Source of the DNA: Candidatus Kuenenbacteria bacterium CG10_big_fil_rev_8_21_14_0_10_36_11
GTDB lineage: Bacteria; Patescibacteriota; Patescibacteriia; UBA2196
NCBI GenBank assembly: GCA_002778535.1
Contig: PFBP01000051.1
Location: 1-21,270 of the forward strand
DNA: 21,270 nucleotides
Direction: 5' to 3'
In this document: positions 1-7,673 of the stretch, piece by piece
Numbering within the stretch: position 1 is the stretch's first letter
How the letters are laid out: each line of letters begins with the position of its first letter
Translations under genes and position numbers: made by a program
The notes under the pieces: generated by a model
What the model was told of the DNA's origin: nothing
The model's input: only the letters and a program-made list of their open reading frames with translations
The model's database searches: none

Positions 1-892
1 TAAAGCGCATCTTATTAACCATATTTAATAATGTCTCGGGTATAACCGGATCCAAACTTTTTAGCATTTCGTTTAAAGGCACGGAAGAAATAAAATTTTC
101 ACCAGTAATTTCTAAAATTTCGCCATTTTTTTTCTGCGCGATAATTTTTTCAACTTTGTTATTGTTGTGAATTATTTTAATTAATTTTGTTTCTAAAATT
201 ATTTCATTGCCAATTTTTTTAATTTCTTCAGCCACCCGCTCATAAAACATGCCTGGGCCGAATTTGGGATAATTAAATTTTTCAATCAGGCTTTTAATCT
301 GGCCTTCACGCTTATAGATAAAAGTTTTTAATAATTGCCACAATGATAAATCTTTCATTCTTTGCGCGGCCCAATCAGCGCCCAGTTCTTTAACAGAAAT
401 GCCCCAAAGTTTTTCCGTATAACTTTTGAAAAAATGATTAAACAATCTTTCGCCAAAACGATTAGTGATCCAGTCTTCAAAAGTAATCTCTGGCATTTTC
501 TTAATTTTTCTTTTGATTCTTGTTTTAATTAAGCTTAAGCCAACTAAAATACTTTCTTTTAAACCCAATTTTAAAAGAGCGTCAAAAAGTTTAATCGGGT
601 AAGCAAAAAATTTCTGGCAATAATAAATTCTGGAAAGTCGCGGCCGTTCCAAAAAATCTTCCTGAAGCAAATCCTGCCAAAATTTCTGCACTTCTTGATT
701 TTTGGTAAAAAATCTGTGTCCGCCAAAATCAAATTTATAGCCATTGTGATCAATGGTGCGGCAAAGGCCTCCGACCTCACTCTCTGCTTCAATAATTAAA
801 ACTGGCTGGCCAGCTTTTGCTAATTCATAGCCAGCTGCAAGTCCGGCCGGACCTGCACCAATGATTATATTTTTACAATATTTTTCTGACAT
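1..892 (-). CDS. FAD-dependent oxidoreductase, amine-oxidase/UDP-galactopyranose-mutase-like (C-terminus off window)
   Basis: I translated this frame by hand: it opens with ATG at 890-892 and runs without a stop to base 1, giving 297 visible residues of a longer protein. Residues 9-17 (IIIGAGPAG) form the FAD-binding GxGxxG Rossmann loop, Glu35 ends the second strand, and GGLCRT (41-46) is the usual second FAD contact. GGHRFFTK (57-64) is typical of the COG1232-like oxidoreductases often annotated as protoporphyrinogen oxidase or UDP-galactopyranose mutase-like. FISSVPL near the visible end is another recurring element of this fold. The start overlaps the end of the upstream methyltransferase gene by 28 bases, so the two are probably co-transcribed. 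Given the glycan-gene context, a role in sugar or lipid-carrier modification is more likely than haem synthesis, but the substrate is unknown. Confidence 0.85.
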   Translation of the reverse strand, partial: MSEKYCKNIIIGAGPAGLAAGYELAKAGQPVLIIEAESEVGGLCRTIDHNGYKFDFGGHRFFTKNQEVQKFWQDLLQEDFLERPRLSRIYYCQKFFAYPIKLFDALLKLGLKESILVGLSLIKTRIKRKIKKMPEITFEDWITNRFGERLFNHFFKSYTEKLWGISVKELGADWAAQRMKDLSLWQLLKTFIYKREGQIKSLIEKFNYPKFGPGMFYERVAEEIKKIGNEIILETKLIKIIHNNNKVEKIIAQKKNGEILEITGENFISSVPLNEMLKSLDPVIPETLLNMVNKMRF

Positions 893-1572
893 ATAAAAAT
901 AAATTGATAAGTATAATTTAGCGGTAAAATTAACCAAGCTAATTTAAAAAACAATCTTTTAAGAATTTTAATTGGATTAAAAGAATAAAACCATGGCAGA
1001 CATCTGCTTGGCCAATCATCCTGATAAATATCTAAAATTTTAAAGCCAAGATTATTAAAAATATCACGCCATTCTTTTAAAGATTTTAATTCTTCCTGGA
1101 AATCCCGCTGGTGCGTGCCTTTATTTTTAGTGAACCACCAGACAAAATAATTTTTATTCGGCACCACTAATAAAAATTTAGCCCCGCTCTTCCCTACTCT
1201 TAACATTTCCCGCAGGCCTTGGTTAATATCTAAAAAATGTTCAATACTGCCGAGGCATGAAACATAATCAAAAAAAATATTTTCAAACGGCAAATTTTCC
1301 GCTGAAGCAGTTATAATTTCAGAACTTGGGCTATTTTCTTTGGCGATTTTTACTGCTTCATCAGAAATATCAATACCAAAAGTTTTTAATCCTTTTTCAT
1401 TAGCAACTTTTAATAAAAATCCAGTGCCGCAGGCAATGTCTAAAATTTTTTTATCAGCTTCCAATAGCTTTAAATAACTTAAAAAACGGCTATATTCTGT
1501 TATAGGCCGCATGGCTTGAGATTGTTTGGATTTATAGAGCTGATTATAAAAATTAACAATTTGTTCTGGCAT
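865..1572 (-). CDS. Class I SAM-dependent methyltransferase
   Basis: A 235-residue protein with a classic class I methyltransferase core. Motif I is DIACGTG (residues 45-51), the acidic residue of strand 2 is in GIDIS (66-70), and the post-I/II region reads SCLGSIEHF. The C-terminal 40 residues are hydrophobic and aromatic (IKILKRLFFKLAWLILPL), which suggests membrane contact and a lipid-linked or bulky substrate; this is inference. The gene starts 69 bases after the end of the GHMP kinase gene. That gap holds an intrinsic terminator, so this gene probably starts a new transcript, and a TG-extended -10 box lies six bases before its ATG. No Shine-Dalgarno site is visible. The methyl acceptor cannot be deduced. 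Confidence 0.88.
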   Translation of the reverse strand: MPEQIVNFYNQLYKSKQSQAMRPITEYSRFLSYLKLLEADKKILDIACGTGFLLKVANEKGLKTFGIDISDEAVKIAKENSPSSEIITASAENLPFENIFFDYVSCLGSIEHFLDINQGLREMLRVGKSGAKFLLVVPNKNYFVWWFTKNKGTHQRDFQEELKSLKEWRDIFNNLGFKILDIYQDDWPSRCLPWFYSFNPIKILKRLFFKLAWLILPLNYTYQFIFICQKNIVKI

Positions 1573-1578
1573 AATGTA

Positions 1579-1587
1579 ATTTTAGCA
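1579..1587 (-). promoter_or_regulatory. Candidate extended -10 promoter for the methyltransferase gene (leaderless)
   Basis: On the minus strand TG-C-TAAAAT occupies 1587-1579, followed by exactly six bases and then the ATG at 1572. The expected start site therefore falls on or next to the A of the ATG. No good -35 box is seen, but the TGn extension can compensate. It lies just past the terminator of the upstream operon. Confidence 0.5.
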
Positions 1588-1593
1588 CGGCTA

Positions 1594-1628
1594 TAAAAAA
1601 AGAAAAGCGCCCCGATAAATATCGAGGC
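1594..1628 (-). terminator. Intrinsic terminator closing the glycan operon
   Basis: Bases 1609-1628 form an eight-pair hairpin (GCCTCGAT with ATCGGGGC in minus-strand RNA, including one U-G wobble) with a four-base loop. It is followed on the minus strand by GC and a broken T tract (TTTTCTTTTTTT). The wobble pair only forms in the minus-strand transcript, which supports this orientation. It starts 12 bases after the stop of the GHMP kinase gene. Confidence 0.8.
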
Positions 1629-1640
1629 ACAGATGAATGA

Positions 1641-2696
1641 TTAAAATTTTGCTTGCCAAACACGGAGACAATCACGAGGAATATTTGTAGGAATATATTG
1701 GATACCTCCGCCCATTTTTTCAACCACATCAATTAGTTTTCTTTTTGTGCTATCATCTGGGCTACAAAAAATAGTGACTGAACCGCCATTGCCTCCAGCA
1801 CCATTAACGTCCCAGCCATAAGCTTTAAATTCTTGAGCTAATTTAAAAATTTGATCTGCTTTTGTTGAAATTAATTGAGGATGCAAAGCGCGTTGTAATT
1901 CATTGTTTTTTATCATAATTTTTCCAAACTTTTTTAGTTGTCCTTCGTAAAGCGCGTCTTTTGCATCGCAGGCACATTTGCGTAGACCTTGCAAAATTGG
2001 ATTATCGGCTCCAGAATCTTCTAATCTTTTAATTACTAATTGATGAATTTCAGAAGATGAGTGAGCGTTGCCTAAGTAGAATAAAAGCAAACGACGTTCC
2101 AATTCCCAAAAAATTTCTTTTGGTAAGGCAATTTGCGAAACAATAGAACGCGGATAATCTGTCATTTCAATAAAATTTATGCCACCAAAAACAGAACAGA
2201 GCTGATCCTGAATACCACACTGGAGTTTAAGAATTTCTGTCTCTACTTTGTGGGCACGTTCTGCTACTTCATGAGGAGCTAAACGGCCATAAGTTAAGCG
2301 ATCCAGTGCTCCAATAAGGGCAGTAGTGACCGCGGCCGATGTGCCAGTGCCAGCTCCTTTGGGCATTTCAGAATAAATATTTATTTCTAAATATAAATCT
2401 TTTGGCACTTTCATTATTTCAAGGGCGGCTTCTAAAAGCGCAATATCCTGGTTTTTGTAAGAAGGTATATCGGGATCTAAAAGATATGTTTGGCCATATG
2501 ATTCAGCAGTAATACACACTCTTTCTTTACGGCCATTTCTTTTGTAAATTTTAATTTGTACTAAAACACCAGGACGAATGGCAATATTAAATATAAAACC
2601 ATATTTGGCAAACCAAGTGTCTGCCCATCCTCCTAAATCTAAAAAACGCGTCCAGGCTTCACACATAATTATGCATATAGGTTTTTTGGAAACCAT
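1641..2696 (-). CDS. GHMP-family sugar kinase (heptose/fucose/arabinose kinase type)
   Basis: A 351-residue protein of the GHMP kinase superfamily, whose members phosphorylate sugars and mevalonate-type substrates with ATP. The ATP-binding loop is MPKGAGTGTSAAV (111-123). The N-terminal substrate motif FLDLGGWADTWF (18-29) resembles the GG-x-(T/A)-D signature of D-glycero-D-manno-heptose-7-phosphate, fucose and arabinose kinases. GIQDQ (161-165) carries the likely catalytic Asp164, and GAGGNGG near residue 306 is the C-terminal GHMP motif. It is the last gene before the terminator. It also has the only strong Shine-Dalgarno site seen in the window, so it may be translated independently of the genes upstream. 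It likely makes a sugar-1-phosphate or heptose-phosphate precursor for the surrounding glycosyltransferases; the exact sugar is not readable. Confidence 0.88.
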   Translation of the reverse strand: MVSKKPICIIMCEAWTRFLDLGGWADTWFAKYGFIFNIAIRPGVLVQIKIYKRNGRKERVCITAESYGQTYLLDPDIPSYKNQDIALLEAALEIMKVPKDLYLEINIYSEMPKGAGTGTSAAVTTALIGALDRLTYGRLAPHEVAERAHKVETEILKLQCGIQDQLCSVFGGINFIEMTDYPRSIVSQIALPKEIFWELERRLLLFYLGNAHSSSEIHQLVIKRLEDSGADNPILQGLRKCACDAKDALYEGQLKKFGKIMIKNNELQRALHPQLISTKADQIFKLAQEFKAYGWDVNGAGGNGGSVTIFCSPDDSTKRKLIDVVEKMGGGIQYIPTNIPRDCLRVWQAKF

Positions 2697-2699
2697 AAA

Positions 2700-2707
2700 C
2701 CACCTCC
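2700..2707 (-). promoter_or_regulatory. Strong Shine-Dalgarno site of the GHMP kinase gene
   Basis: The minus strand reads GGAGGTGG, with the GGAGG core six bases before the ATG at 2696. It fixes this start and stands out because the other starts in the window show no comparable site. Confidence 0.85.
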
Positions 2708-2740
2708 ATAATAAATGTAAATTGGGAATTTTATTTTTAA

Positions 2741-3868
2741 CTATTTTTTATAAACTTCAATATGTTTTGCAACAATATCTGTCCAATCAAATTGTTTAGC
2801 CCATTTAGAAGCCGCTGCACTCACTTTCTGATACAATTCCGGATTATTTTTTAATAATAATATTTTTTCTTTAATAGCTTCAATTTCTCTTTCCCCTACA
2901 ATAAAGCCGGAAACGCCGTCACTAATGGTTTCTGGAATGCCGCCAGAATTGGTGCCAATGACTGGTAAACCCCTTAATTCTGCTTCAACCAAAACCAAGC
3001 CAAATCCTTCTATATCACCTGTATTATCATAGTATGAAGTTAATGTCAAAATATTAGCGGCTTTATAATATGATTCAACTTCATCAACTCTGCCCATAAA
3101 TTTAATTCTGTTTGCGATGTTTAATTCCTTGGCCAAGTTCTCCAAATTTTCTCTTTCCGGACCCTTGCCGACAATTAACAACTTTATTTTTTCATCATCA
3201 ATTTTTGCCACTGCCCTCATTACATCATCCACACCTTTACGCGCCACCAGATGATTGATTACTAAAATAATGAAATCGTCAGGCAGGTAACCCAGATCAG
3301 CGCGTAAATTCAAATTTATTTTATCTGTGAAACTTGTAGTAACTCCGGGCGTAATGGTGGCAAACTTTTCTTTGGGCAAATTATATTTAGCCAGAGTTTT
3401 TTGAGTGGTGGAATTGCTGATGCTAAAAATTTTGGCAGCCCGTTTCATAATCAGAGCTTTTAAAAATTTTGTTTTTTTAGAACCGAGCGATGTCAGGGTG
3501 TCAGTGCCGTAAATCGTGATAAAATATTTTTTGCCAAGCATTTTTGTCCAAACCATTATCCAAAATCCAATTGGAAAAAAATTCGTGGCGTGGATTATGT
3601 CATAATCTTTATATTTTATTAAGTATTTAAAAATTTTAGAGCCCATGGTCCAAAAATTAACCAAACCGCGTTTATGGCGAATAATAGTATATTTATCACT
3701 GGCTTTTTCTGTGGCCACATCATCCGTGACTTCGGAAATATTAAAAGCAATTACTTGCACATGATTAACTTGCGGATTTTTTGATAAGTGGCGCGTTAAT
3801 TCCCAAGAATAAGTGGCGACGCCGCCTTTGTCAGGGAGAAATCCAGAATTGAAATTTAGGATTTTCAT
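2741..3868 (-). CDS. Glycosyltransferase family 4 (GT-B fold)
   Basis: A 375-residue retaining GT-B glycosyltransferase. The N-terminal domain starts with NSGFLPDKGGVATY (7-20), the glycine-rich loop that binds the acceptor or nucleotide. VGKGPERENL (233-242) belongs to the C-terminal domain, and the nucleotide-sugar site is the E-x7-E motif of EGFGLVLVE (Glu287, Glu295). The linker before the C-terminal domain carries no inserted repeat, unlike four of the other GT4 proteins here. The gene follows a palindromic element by 13 bases. It is probably cytoplasmic or membrane-associated and transfers a hexose from a nucleotide or polyprenyl-linked donor; donor and acceptor are unknown. Confidence 0.92.
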   Translation of the reverse strand: MKILNFNSGFLPDKGGVATYSWELTRHLSKNPQVNHVQVIAFNISEVTDDVATEKASDKYTIIRHKRGLVNFWTMGSKIFKYLIKYKDYDIIHATNFFPIGFWIMVWTKMLGKKYFITIYGTDTLTSLGSKKTKFLKALIMKRAAKIFSISNSTTQKTLAKYNLPKEKFATITPGVTTSFTDKINLNLRADLGYLPDDFIILVINHLVARKGVDDVMRAVAKIDDEKIKLLIVGKGPERENLENLAKELNIANRIKFMGRVDEVESYYKAANILTLTSYYDNTGDIEGFGLVLVEAELRGLPVIGTNSGGIPETISDGVSGFIVGEREIEAIKEKILLLKNNPELYQKVSAAASKWAKQFDWTDIVAKHIEVYKK

Positions 3869-3881
3869 AAAATAAATTATA

Positions 3882-3948
3882 TGTCATTCCCGCGAACGCG
3901 GGAATCCCATTGTTCATTGGGACCCTTCGCTAATCGCTCGGGATGACA
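3882..3948. repeat. Composite palindromic element (TGTCAT...ATGACA), 67 bp
   Basis: The left half is a perfect hairpin of the form ATTCCC-N8-GGGAAT. The right half is of the TCCCGAGCGA...GAAGGGTC type when read on the minus strand. The ends are TGTCAT and ATGACA. The element fills most of the gap between two genes. It overlaps the 3' end of the upstream GT-A-like gene, supplying that gene's last codons and stop, and it ends 13 bases before the next ATG. Confidence 0.85.
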
Positions 3949-4837
3949 TGACCACAAGTATTCCTTCCAAATAAAACAGCGGACGGCGAGGGGCAGTATA
4001 GTGTTTGGCTATGGTATTTTCATTAACCGAACCCCGAATAATGTATTTGTCTTCTGGCAAGGCGCTTAAATTTTTTAAACATTTCACATGCCCGGTTTGA
4101 TCCGCAAAATGCAATTCTTTTTTGTTATTCTCATTCAATTGCTGAAAAAAGTCAATAAGTATATTTGTATCAAAATTTTCTCTGGCATAAAGTATGATGC
4201 CAGCGTTAAATTGCGTCAGCTGCTGATCAATTTCAGCGCCGTCTTTTAGAAATTTATAAGTATTGTTTTTTTGCATTAAAGACCTTGGACAGCCGAGTTT
4301 GATCTGTTCCTCTATGTCAATCGGATTTTTAAACCATAAAATATCAGTATCAAAAATAAGGCACATTTTATTATCAGCTGCTAAAAAAGTGTCTATGATT
4401 TTTTTAAAAGAAAAAAAGTTAAAATGTCTGGCTCTGATTGATTTAAAAACAGGGTATTGATTAAGCTTGTTTTCAAAATCATTGGCAAAGGTTCTCGCGT
4501 CAATTATCCTGGCGCTTGGGAAAAATTTTTTAATTAAATTTATTTCTTTAGGACTTAAGGTGCCGTCGTTATGGATATACAACTGGCCGTAAATTTTAAA
4601 AGCATTGTAATAACTTGCTAAAGACCAAAAAAACATTTTAAAATCAAAATGGCAGGTTAAGATATGAACAGACAAATCAGAATTATTAACAGGTCTTTCC
4701 AAAATTTCGTTTTTATCCAAAATTTTTTTAGAAAAAATGTATTTATAGTAAATATATGCCCAAATTTTTTTGTACTCAAAAAGAGCTTTGCGCCAGTAAA
4801 AAAGTTCGCGTTTGATTAGCTGGGTTCGTTTGAACAT
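3914..4837 (-). CDS. GT-A-like nucleotide-sugar transferase with DxD motif
   Basis: A 307-residue protein with the outline of a GT-A glycosyltransferase: VHILTCHFD at 57-65 as the first strand, and FDTDILWF (162-169) containing the metal-binding DxD (Asp163-Thr-Asp165). The order and the CLIFDTDILW context recall GT8-like or related families, but I cannot assign one. The N-terminal 40 residues are rich in Lys, Tyr and Phe (YWRKALFEYKKIWAYIYYKYIF) and may sit on the membrane. The last 11 residues (MSSRAISEGSQ) and the stop codon come from the palindromic element at 3882-3948, so the native C-terminus has been replaced or extended. The gene begins six bases after the methyltransferase gene ends and is part of the same operon. 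Confidence 0.7.
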   Translation of the reverse strand: MFKRTQLIKRELFYWRKALFEYKKIWAYIYYKYIFSKKILDKNEILERPVNNSDLSVHILTCHFDFKMFFWSLASYYNAFKIYGQLYIHNDGTLSPKEINLIKKFFPSARIIDARTFANDFENKLNQYPVFKSIRARHFNFFSFKKIIDTFLAADNKMCLIFDTDILWFKNPIDIEEQIKLGCPRSLMQKNNTYKFLKDGAEIDQQLTQFNAGIILYARENFDTNILIDFFQQLNENNKKELHFADQTGHVKCLKNLSALPEDKYIIRGSVNENTIAKHYTAPRRPLFYLEGILVVMSSRAISEGSQ

Positions 4838-4843
4838 AAAATT

Positions 4844-5377
4844 TTATTTTACTGGTTTTAAGACAAACTTAATATCATAAGCTGGAAAAATGTAACATAA
4901 ATATCTTTCATATTTGGCTTGGAATTTATTAAACATCCATTCAAAAAATTTTGATAATGGGCCATAATGAAACGACAACCGAGCAGAAACTAATTTAAAT
5001 TTTGCTTCGCCAACTTCTCTATAATTATGTTTTGAATAATCCGGGTCAAAACACTGGAAACTGTAAATGCCAAAAAAACTTTTGTGAGTTAAATCAGAAT
5101 AGCCGGTCGGGCAGGAAAAATGCGGCACTTTGATAATCAGAGTGCCAGTTGGCTTAATAATGCGATAAATTTCTTTCATGACAAAAAAAATATCATTAAT
5201 ATGCTCAAAAGTATGGCGTGAATAAACTTCGTCAATTTCATCGTCTTGAAAAGGCAATCCTTGATTAATATCGCAAACCACATCAACGCCTGGCAATTTT
5301 ACCCAGTCAACGCCAATGCTTTCAGGGTCTCTTTTAGACAGGCCGCAGCCAAGATCAATTTTTTTATAGTCATTCAT
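4844..5377 (-). CDS. Small class I SAM-dependent methyltransferase
   Basis: A 177-residue protein. IDLGCGLSK (7-15) is methyltransferase motif I, GVDWV follows as strand 2, and EVYSRHTFEHI is the usual motif around the SAM-binding core of Methyltransf_11-like proteins. IIKPTGTLIIKVPHF matches the motif III region (a conserved VLKPGG-like turn). It is shorter than most class I enzymes and lacks a long C-terminal substrate domain. It overlaps the upstream glycosyltransferase gene by eight bases, so the two are likely translationally coupled. It probably methylates a sugar or a glycan end; the target is unknown. Confidence 0.82.
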   Translation of the reverse strand: MNDYKKIDLGCGLSKRDPESIGVDWVKLPGVDVVCDINQGLPFQDDEIDEVYSRHTFEHINDIFFVMKEIYRIIKPTGTLIIKVPHFSCPTGYSDLTHKSFFGIYSFQCFDPDYSKHNYREVGEAKFKLVSARLSFHYGPLSKFFEWMFNKFQAKYERYLCYIFPAYDIKFVLKPVK

Positions 5378-6440
5378 ATAATTTTATTATTTTTTTTGCC
5401 AACTTTTCTAAATTATGATTCTCTACCACTTCTTGGCGTAAAATTTTTTGTAATTCTATTTTTTCAGTTTCTGGCATATGATACAATTCTAAAATTTTAT
5501 TAGCAATATTTTCTGGAATTTTATCTGTAAGGAATAATTTAACCGGTATAATATTTTTAAAAGATTCGTTGGAAGTCAAAACTAATTTTTCACATGCCAT
5601 GGCTTCTAACACTGCTTTATCAACTGAACCGGTTTCTGACAAATTGATAAATAAATCGCAGTTTTGATAATATGTCAAAACTTTATCTGGCGCAAGCGGC
5701 CCTAAGAATTTGATATTTTCAGACAGATTATTATCTGCCGTATATTTAATCAGCGATTCATAATATGTTTGTTGCTCTGACAATCCTGGCGCGCCAATAA
5801 TTTGCAGTTCAATTTTCTTTTTCAATTCTATATCTTTCTTCAAAATATTTTCTACTGCTTTAATAATTAAATCAATATTTTTACTGGGTGAAATTCGGCT
5901 GACACTTAAAATTATAAATTTTGAATTTTGATTTACAATTTTGATTTTTGAATTTTGATTTTTGAATTTATTTACATCAATCCCATGCCCAAAATAATGC
6001 ACTGTTTTTTTTGTTTTCATTCTAAAACTTTGCTCATTAGTTGTAACATATTCATCAACAAAAAAATTTGCTAATTTTAAATATGGCGAAACTTTTTTAT
6101 GAACATACCATTGCACCAATTTTTTATGATAAATTTTACACCATGGCCCGCATAAAACTGCATAGTGCGGAATCATATGACAGAATATTCCATCCGCTTC
6201 TTTTATTTTTTTAGAATTTAGAAATTGGAAATTAGAAATTTGTTTTAGTTTACTAAGGCCTTTTTCTTTGCCAAGAGAATAAACTTCAACATTATCTGGC
6301 AAATTTGAAACATCGCCTTTTTCTTGACAAATAACAATGAGTTTGGTTAAATGTTTAGAAAATTCCACAAGCCAGCTGGACGCAAAACCAACCCTTTCGT
6401 CGTTTTTATCTATTTTTCTCGTGGTAAAAAGGAGGGTCAT
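5370..6440 (-). CDS. Glycosyltransferase family 4 (GT-B fold), with AT-rich insertion in linker
   Basis: I chose the ATG at 6440 (MTLLFTTRK), which overlaps the upstream TGA as ATGA; an earlier ATG at 6461 would overlap by 25 bases. The protein has 356 residues. It has a GT-B layout with SVSRISPSKN opening the C-terminal domain and FLGPLAPDKV later. The donor site reads SETGSVDKAVLEAMAC, where the usual E-x7-E is shifted (E-x9-E) and D-K-x-x-x-E resembles the variant seen in some GT4 enzymes. Between the domains lies a low-complexity segment (KNQNSKIKIVNQNSK), encoded by near-repeats of TTTTGAATTTTGA at about 5915-5970. A similar AT repeat (SNFQFLNSKK) is near 6215-6245. It belongs to the long minus-strand operon. 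Confidence 0.88.
   Translation of the reverse strand: MTLLFTTRKIDKNDERVGFASSWLVEFSKHLTKLIVICQEKGDVSNLPDNVEVYSLGKEKGLSKLKQISNFQFLNSKKIKEADGIFCHMIPHYAVLCGPWCKIYHKKLVQWYVHKKVSPYLKLANFFVDEYVTTNEQSFRMKTKKTVHYFGHGIDVNKFKNQNSKIKIVNQNSKFIILSVSRISPSKNIDLIIKAVENILKKDIELKKKIELQIIGAPGLSEQQTYYESLIKYTADNNLSENIKFLGPLAPDKVLTYYQNCDLFINLSETGSVDKAVLEAMACEKLVLTSNESFKNIIPVKLFLTDKIPENIANKILELYHMPETEKIELQKILRQEVVENHNLEKLAKKIIKLYE
5915..5970. repeat. AT-rich low-complexity direct repeats inside a GT4 gene
   Basis: Near-repeats of AATTTTGA / TTTTTGAATTTTGA follow each other over about 55 bases and encode NQNSK twice in the interdomain linker. They are in frame. I see them as a tandem or slippage-derived expansion, not a conserved domain. 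Confidence 0.7.
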
Positions 6441-7582
6441 AAATTTACAATTTCTTGCCACATTTCTTTAATTTTTTGCAACTGGCGATTGCCGTCAAAT
6501 TTTTCCATAACTAATTTTCTGCCGTTTTCGCCCATTTGAGCAGCTATTTTTGGGTTATTCAAAAGTTCTAAAATTTTATCAGACATTTTTTCAGCATCTC
6601 CAATTGGCACTAAAAATCCATTTATACCGTCTTGAATAATTTCTTTAGCGCCTGTAGTGGCTGTTGCCACTACTGGTTTTCCGCAAGCATTGGCTTCCAC
6701 CAATACTTTGCCAAAGCTTTCAGAAATTGAGGGTAAAACTATAATATCAGAATTATAATAATGTCCAATTATTTTATCCTGCGGCAGTTGGCCGAGAAAT
6801 TCAACTTTATCTGCCAAACCAAGTTTTTTTGCCAAAAGTTTTAATTTGCTTTCCTGGGAACCTTTGCCAATGATTTTTAAAGTAATTAGTGATTGGCAAT
6901 TAGTAATTAGGGTTTTAAATATTTTTAAAAACCTGTCCAGTTTCTTTACTTTTTCCAAACGGCCGACAAATAAAATTGTTTTTGTAATTTGATTTTTTAT
7001 TTCCAGAGATCCCTCGGCTTCTGTCCGATGTTCATCGGACCTTCGCTCGGGATGACACTGCGTATCAAATTTTTCCAAATCAACTGGTGTGGAAATAACA
7101 TAAATTTTATCTGCTGGCATGCCTTTTTTAACTAATTTTTCTTTTTGTCCTTGACTCATCACGCGCACGCCATCAGCATTTTTCACCACACGCCAAAGAG
7201 GAAATTTAAAATCGCCGTGAAAATGAATTAAAAGTTTGGAGCCAAATTTATTTTTTAGTTTTAAACCAATAAGTCCTGTTAAAAATGGATCCTGGCAAAC
7301 AATTAAGTCGTAATAATTTTTTTGAAATAATTTTTTACCAAATTTTAAAACGTCAAAATAATAAAATAATTTACTTTTGGAATTGGTTGGATAAGAGGTG
7401 ACTTTTTCAGATAATTTTACAGAAACACTGGATTCCCGCTTACGCGGGAATGACAATTTATTAAATACAATTATATCCAACTTATCGCAAAATTCGCTAT
7501 ATTTTTTATGGCGCTCAACAACATCGCCAAGCTGTCCTTGACCTAAAAGTCCTTTATCAATTGATAACATTAAAATTTTCAT
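6437..7582 (-). CDS. Glycosyltransferase family 4 (GT-B fold) with two in-frame palindromic insertions
   Basis: A 381-residue GT-B enzyme. It has an N-terminal domain with SIDKGLLGQGQLGD (7-20) and YDLIVCQDPF. The C-terminal domain opens with ILFVGRLEKVKK, contains IIGKGSQESKL, and has the donor-binding E-x7-E in ESFGKVLVE. Two segments do not belong to the family: SFPRKRESS (about 44-52) and CHPERRSDE...EGSLE (about 176-193). Both are encoded by palindromic elements also found between genes in this window. The first lies in a loop of the N-terminal domain, the second exactly in the linker between the two Rossmann domains. The reading frame stays open through both, so the enzyme may still be active. 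Its stop overlaps the next ATG as ATGA. Confidence 0.9.
   Translation of the reverse strand: MKILMLSIDKGLLGQGQLGDVVERHKKYSEFCDKLDIIVFNKLSFPRKRESSVSVKLSEKVTSYPTNSKSKLFYYFDVLKFGKKLFQKNYYDLIVCQDPFLTGLIGLKLKNKFGSKLLIHFHGDFKFPLWRVVKNADGVRVMSQGQKEKLVKKGMPADKIYVISTPVDLEKFDTQCHPERRSDEHRTEAEGSLEIKNQITKTILFVGRLEKVKKLDRFLKIFKTLITNCQSLITLKIIGKGSQESKLKLLAKKLGLADKVEFLGQLPQDKIIGHYYNSDIIVLPSISESFGKVLVEANACGKPVVATATTGAKEIIQDGINGFLVPIGDAEKMSDKILELLNNPKIAAQMGENGRKLVMEKFDGNRQLQKIKEMWQEIVNL
7006..7056. repeat. In-frame palindromic element inside a GT4 gene (TCCCGAG type)
   Basis: The element runs from AGATCCC to GGGATGACA and contains a perfect inner hairpin, GTCCGATG-TT-CATCGGAC (7023-7040). On the coding strand it gives CHPERRSDE...EGSLE. 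It lies at the interdomain linker. Confidence 0.85.
7428..7455. repeat. In-frame palindromic element inside a GT4 gene (ATTCCC-N8-GGGAAT type)
   Basis: The sequence is CTGG followed by ATTCCC-GCTTACGC-GGGAAT and then GACA. It matches the consensus of the neisserial dRS3 repeat (ATTCCC-N8-GGGAAT) in form. On the coding strand it is translated as SFPRKRESS. Confidence 0.88.
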
Positions 7583-7600
7583 AAAATTTTTCTTTTATTT

Positions 7601-7664
7601 TGTCATCCTGACGAAAGTCAGGATCCCTTTGTTCTGTGAGATTCCTGCTTTCGTAGGAATGACA
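7601..7664. repeat. Composite palindromic element, 64 bp, intergenic
   Basis: It is bounded by TGTCAT and ATGACA. It holds two hairpins, ATCCTGAC-GAAA-GTCAGGAT and ATTCCTGC-TTTC-GTAGGAAT (the second with one mismatch). It fills most of the 91-base gap between the radical SAM and GT4 genes and ends 18 bases before the ATG at 7582. Confidence 0.88.
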
Positions 7665-7673
7665 ACTAATAAA

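Noticed and set aside
571..792. Short open frame of 73 residues at 571-792
   Set aside because: It lies in another frame of the FAD-dependent oxidoreductase gene, which spans this stretch with clear FAD-binding motifs.
7428..7455. dRS3-like repeats as proof of DNA transfer from Neisseria
   Set aside because: The match is to a short symmetric consensus shared by repeats of many bacteria; base composition and genes around it do not suggest Neisseria.
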